From the NCBI GenBank assembly GCA_035577685.1, contig DATLVC010000071.1, forward strand, positions 1-9,645: DNA of 9,645 nt, written 5' to 3'. Origin of the DNA: CAIYRG01 sp035577685 (GTDB lineage Bacteria; Pseudomonadota; Alphaproteobacteria; Micropepsales; Micropepsaceae). Of this stretch, positions 7,255-9,645 are shown one piece after another; the stretch's first letter is position 1; each line of letters opens with the position of its first letter. A program made the translations under genes and the position numbers. The notes beneath the pieces were generated by a model. It ran no database searches. It was not told the DNA's origin and saw only the letters and a list, made by a program, of their open reading frames with translations.

Positions 7255-7264
7255 TATGAACACT

Positions 7265-8251
7265 ATGAACAAGCAATTGCTGAACCGACGTCAATTTAGT
7301 GCGCGTTGTGCGGCCCTTGGTCTATCGCTTCCTGCCTCAAGTGCGATGATTGCAGGCCAAGCAAGGGCACAGGATCTTGGCACTGGCGCGGAATCGAACA
7401 CAGCACCGCGTACCGTAACGTTTCCGGATGGCACGACCGTCCCGGCGCTCGGTCAAGGCAGCTGGCATCTCGGTCAGGGAAGGCATTCACTGGCTGCTGA
7501 GGAAGAGGCGCAGCGCACAGGCATCGCGCTTGGCATGACGGTGATCGATACGTCTCGAAATTATGGAGATGGCCTCTCCGAGAAATTCATTGGTCACGCG
7601 ATTGCCGGTCAGCGCGATCGTGTGTTTCTAGTCTCCAAGGTGCAGGAGGATGAAATTGTTAAAACTGGCGCCGCTGCCATCGCAGCCGGCGAACAGATGG
7701 TACTTGCGGCCAAGGGCGACGTGATCGCGCGTCTTTGCGAGCAGAGCCTCGCTCGTCTAGGCACCGACTATCTCGATCTCTATTTGCTGCATTCGCCAGT
7801 CCCCAAAAGGTATCTCTCCGGCGTTGTAGCCAAATTCGAAGAACTACGCGCGGCGGGAAAGATTCGCAGCTGGGGCGTCTCCAACTTCAACGCTGACCAA
7901 ATGGAAGAGCTGTTCCGTGTTCCAGACGGCCATCGATGCGCAACCAATCAGGTTCGTTACAGTCTTCGTTATCGTTATTTTGAGCGTGAAGTTCTACCAT
8001 GGTGCGCGGAGCACAATATGCCGGTGATGGCGGCTTCTCCGCTCGGCGGCGTCGAAGACGCCCACACTCTGCTGGGTGACAAGACGCTGGCGCAGATCGC
8101 CTCTACGCATGGTTGCTCGCCAGCCGCGGCTGCGCTGGCCTGGGTCATGCGCAGCGGGAACGTTATGGCAATTCCCGAATCCGGCAATCCAGCGCATGTC
8201 AAAGAAAACGCTGTCGCGCTGTCAATTCGGTGGATTCCAGCTTCCGCTTAA
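7265..8251 (+). CDS. Tat-signal aldo/keto reductase, shortened C-terminus
   Basis: A 328-residue NAD(P)H-dependent aldo/keto reductase of the COG0656/YeaE-like type, predicted to be exported already folded. Residues 1-36 form a twin-arginine signal: NRRQFSAR at 7-14, a hydrophobic stretch, and GQARA|Q as cut site. The barrel begins with TFPDGTTVPALGQGSWHLG. The catalytic tetrad is complete: D95, Y100, K125 and H176 (LYLLHSP). The cofactor-binding segment IPESGNPAHVKENA is near the end, but the protein then stops at IRWIPASA, about 20 residues short of the usual tail. A frame-shifted APEELARL, resembling the missing helix, lies 14 bases past the stop. Codons are less C/G-biased than in neighbouring genes (for example the stretch around 7950-7985), which hints at transfer. 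It has its own promoter. The aldehyde or ketone substrate is unknown. Confidence 0.83.
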   Translation: MNKQLLNRRQFSARCAALGLSLPASSAMIAGQARAQDLGTGAESNTAPRTVTFPDGTTVPALGQGSWHLGQGRHSLAAEEEAQRTGIALGMTVIDTSRNYGDGLSEKFIGHAIAGQRDRVFLVSKVQEDEIVKTGAAAIAAGEQMVLAAKGDVIARLCEQSLARLGTDYLDLYLLHSPVPKRYLSGVVAKFEELRAAGKIRSWGVSNFNADQMEELFRVPDGHRCATNQVRYSLRYRYFEREVLPWCAEHNMPVMAASPLGGVEDAHTLLGDKTLAQIASTHGCSPAAAALAWVMRSGNVMAIPESGNPAHVKENAVALSIRWIPASA

Positions 8252-8264
8252 GGTCAGGATGTAA

Positions 8265-8417
8265 GCGCCGGAGGAACTGGCAAGGCTGAGCATACGGTGC
8301 CCCGTGTGTCCGCAGCCGGATGACTATGCTGAGACATCGGGGCAGAAGATCAATGACGCCAAGGCGAGGGGAACAAACACTCTCATCGCAACATCCCGAG
8401 ACCCCCTGGGATATTAG
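8265..8417 (+). other. Startless open frame of 50 codons, possible gene debris
   Basis: One frame stays open from GCG at 8265 to TAG at 8415, directly after an in-frame stop and without a start codon. It begins APEELARL, which resembles the C-terminal helix of aldo/keto reductases, and later reads CPVCPQP and KINDAKARGTNTL. The first part may be the displaced end of the reductase gene; I cannot assign the rest. It has no binding site and is unlikely to be translated on its own. Confidence 0.3.
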
Positions 8418-8457
8418 CACGGCCCATAGCCTGGTGTGCTAGCCTGTGAGGGTGAAG

Positions 8458-8481
8458 CCGCGGCAGGCCAGTCTGCCGCGG
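8458..8481. promoter_or_regulatory. Perfect 9-bp inverted repeat before the MFS gene
   Basis: CCGCGGCAG (8458-8466) and CTGCCGCGG (8473-8481) are exact reverse complements around a six-base loop, ending 17 bases before the ATG at 8499. No T-run follows, so it is not a standard terminator. It could be an operator or an RNA hairpin near the translation start. Confidence 0.55.
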
Positions 8482-8498
8482 AGAGATTGGCGGGGCTC

Positions 8499-9645
8499 AT
8501 GACCGACGATGCTGTCATCGCCAAATGTGCCCGGCGGCTGATCCCGTTCATCTTCGTGCTGTATTTGGTGAATTTCATCGACCGGGTGAATGTCGGCTTC
8601 GCGGCGCTCACCATGAACGCCGATCTGAAGTTTTCGCCGGCTGTTTTCGGGTTCGGCGGCGGGGTGTTCTTCCTCGGCTATTCGCTGTTCCAGATTCCGG
8701 CCAATCTCATCCTCGAACGGGTCGGCGCCCGGCGCTGGATTTTTCTCATCCTCTTGGTGTGGGGCGCGGTATCGGCTTCGACCGCGTTCATCGCCAGCGC
8801 CACGGAATTCTACGCGGTACGCATTCTGCTCGGCGTTGCGGAAGCGGGATTTTTTCCCGGTATGGTGCTCTATCTCACCTATTGGTTCCCCAAAGCCTAT
8901 CGCGCGCGGCTGATCGCGAATTTCATGCTCGCGATTCCCTTCGCCAACATCGTCGGCGGCCCGGTCTCCGGTCTCATCCTGGGCATGGACGGCGTTCTTG
9001 GCCTGCATGGCTGGCAATGGCTGTTTGTGATCGAAGGAACGCCCGCCTGCGCGATTGCTTTTGCGGTGCTGGCTTTGCTGCCCAGCGGACCCACCGAAGC
9101 GCATTGGCTGAGCGCGGAGGAAAAACGTAGCATCGTTGCCCGGCTCGCGAGCGAAGAGACGGTCCGGCACCGGCGCTTGTTGCCGGCACTGCTCGATCCC
9201 AAGGTCTGGGCGCTGGGCGCGGTCTATCTTGGCTACGCGATCAGCTATTACGGCGTGCAATTGTGGCTGCCGCAGATCGTTCAGGCGATGGGCTTTTCCA
9301 ATCTCGCCACCAGTTTTCTGGTGGTGTTGCCCTTCGCCGCGACGATGCTGGCGATGTTCCTCTGGGGGCGCTCCAGCGATCGCGCGGATGAGCGCATTTG
9401 GCATGTCGCGATTCCGGCGCTGGTCGCCATGGCCTCCCTCATTGTCGCGAGCATCACGGCGTCCAATCTCGTGGTGTTTCTGGCGCTGACGGTGGCGGTG
9501 ATGAGCCTGATGGCCCTGCAAGGCCCGTTCTGGTCGCTGCCGCAATCCTATCTCGGCGGTGCGGCGGCAGCGGGCGGTATCGCCCTTATCAACACGCTCG
9601 GCACCGGCGCGGGCGGTTTCGTGGGACCCTATGTCGTGGGTGTGC
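8499..9645 (+). CDS. MFS transporter, ACS (anion:cation symporter) family, partial at right edge
   Basis: An inner-membrane secondary transporter of the major facilitator superfamily; 382 codons are visible and the gene runs past the window end. The ACS-family features are clear: IPFIFVLYLVNFIDRVNVGFA in the first membrane segment (D28-R29-x-N31), the loop motif NLILERVGARR (69-79), and RILLGVAEAGFFPG (108-121) in the fourth segment. About eleven hydrophobic segments can be followed, with a central loop around residues 190-225 (LLPSGPTEAHWLSAEE). ACS members import organic anions such as tartrate, phthalate, glucarate or other sugar acids; the substrate here cannot be read. The ATG at 8499 starts just before the first membrane helix; an in-frame GTG at 8436 would add an unlikely extension. 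A perfect hairpin sits 17 bases upstream. Confidence 0.87.
   Translation, partial: MTDDAVIAKCARRLIPFIFVLYLVNFIDRVNVGFAALTMNADLKFSPAVFGFGGGVFFLGYSLFQIPANLILERVGARRWIFLILLVWGAVSASTAFIASATEFYAVRILLGVAEAGFFPGMVLYLTYWFPKAYRARLIANFMLAIPFANIVGGPVSGLILGMDGVLGLHGWQWLFVIEGTPACAIAFAVLALLPSGPTEAHWLSAEEKRSIVARLASEETVRHRRLLPALLDPKVWALGAVYLGYAISYYGVQLWLPQIVQAMGFSNLATSFLVVLPFAATMLAMFLWGRSSDRADERIWHVAIPALVAMASLIVASITASNLVVFLALTVAVMSLMALQGPFWSLPQSYLGGAAAAGGIALINTLGTGAGGFVGPYVVGV

Larger units (their letters stand above)
6777..7264. other. Gene-poor gap between hydrolase and aldo/keto reductase
   Basis: This 488-base stretch has no intact gene. Its left half holds a decayed minus-strand gene fragment (6778-7020). 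From about 7021 to 7137 I recognise nothing. The right part holds the promoter and leader of the aldo/keto reductase. No inverted terminal repeats or target-site duplications were found by eye. Confidence 0.6.

Noticed and set aside
6896..7264. N-terminal extension of the aldo/keto reductase by 123 codons
   Set aside because: The frame is open, but the extra residues match nothing, overlap the remnant gene and the promoter, and would bury the Tat signal inside the protein.
8415..8441. TAGCAC / GTGCTA stem after the reductase as a terminator
   Set aside because: Only six pairs with a 15-base loop and no T-run, too weak to call.
8439..9545. 368-codon open frame on the minus strand
   Set aside because: It mirrors the MFS transporter gene; its product is low-complexity polar sequence of the kind produced opposite membrane proteins.

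Overview
The window is high-GC chromosomal DNA, most likely from an alphaproteobacterium. I infer this from the codon bias (C/G-ending codons, long antisense open frames), from an orphan receiver protein whose arginine-rich tail is common in that class, and from the mix of DUF6152, DUF427, OpgD and ACS-family MFS genes. The lineage is not proven. No rRNA, tRNA, CRISPR array, intact insertion sequence or convincing rho-independent terminator was seen.

Left part (1-3620) is a set of short, mostly single-gene units: an orphan CheY-like receiver protein (minus), a GNAT acetyltransferase (plus), a small secreted protein of unknown function (minus), a secreted DUF6152 protein (plus), and a minus-strand pair of a short-chain dehydrogenase followed by a DUF427 protein. 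The divergent gap at 1922-2014 carries a 9-bp direct repeat beside a TATAAT box.

Middle part (3805-6776) holds two plus-strand genes for exported proteins, 62 bases apart and possibly cotranscribed. The first is a Tat-exported OpgD-type periplasmic glucan protein (OpgG/OpgD family, GH186). The second is a secreted alpha/beta hydrolase with a clear GHSGG nucleophile elbow, but a leucine where I would expect the catalytic histidine.

Right part (6777-8498) looks like a patch of genome turnover. A decayed, frameshifted minus-strand fragment resembles the C-terminal half of the secreted protein at 1295-1921. It is followed by a Tat-signal aldo/keto reductase with its own sigma70-like promoter and visibly different codon use, whose C-terminus is cut short. 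Downstream lies a small non-genic stretch with an open frame and a perfect hairpin just before the next gene. The window ends inside an ACS-family MFS transporter (from 8499) that runs off the right edge.

I found no coherent new multi-gene system. The most useful points are the duplicated and decayed secreted family, the foreign-looking exported reductase, the atypical hydrolase active site, and OpgD without a neighbouring OpgH.
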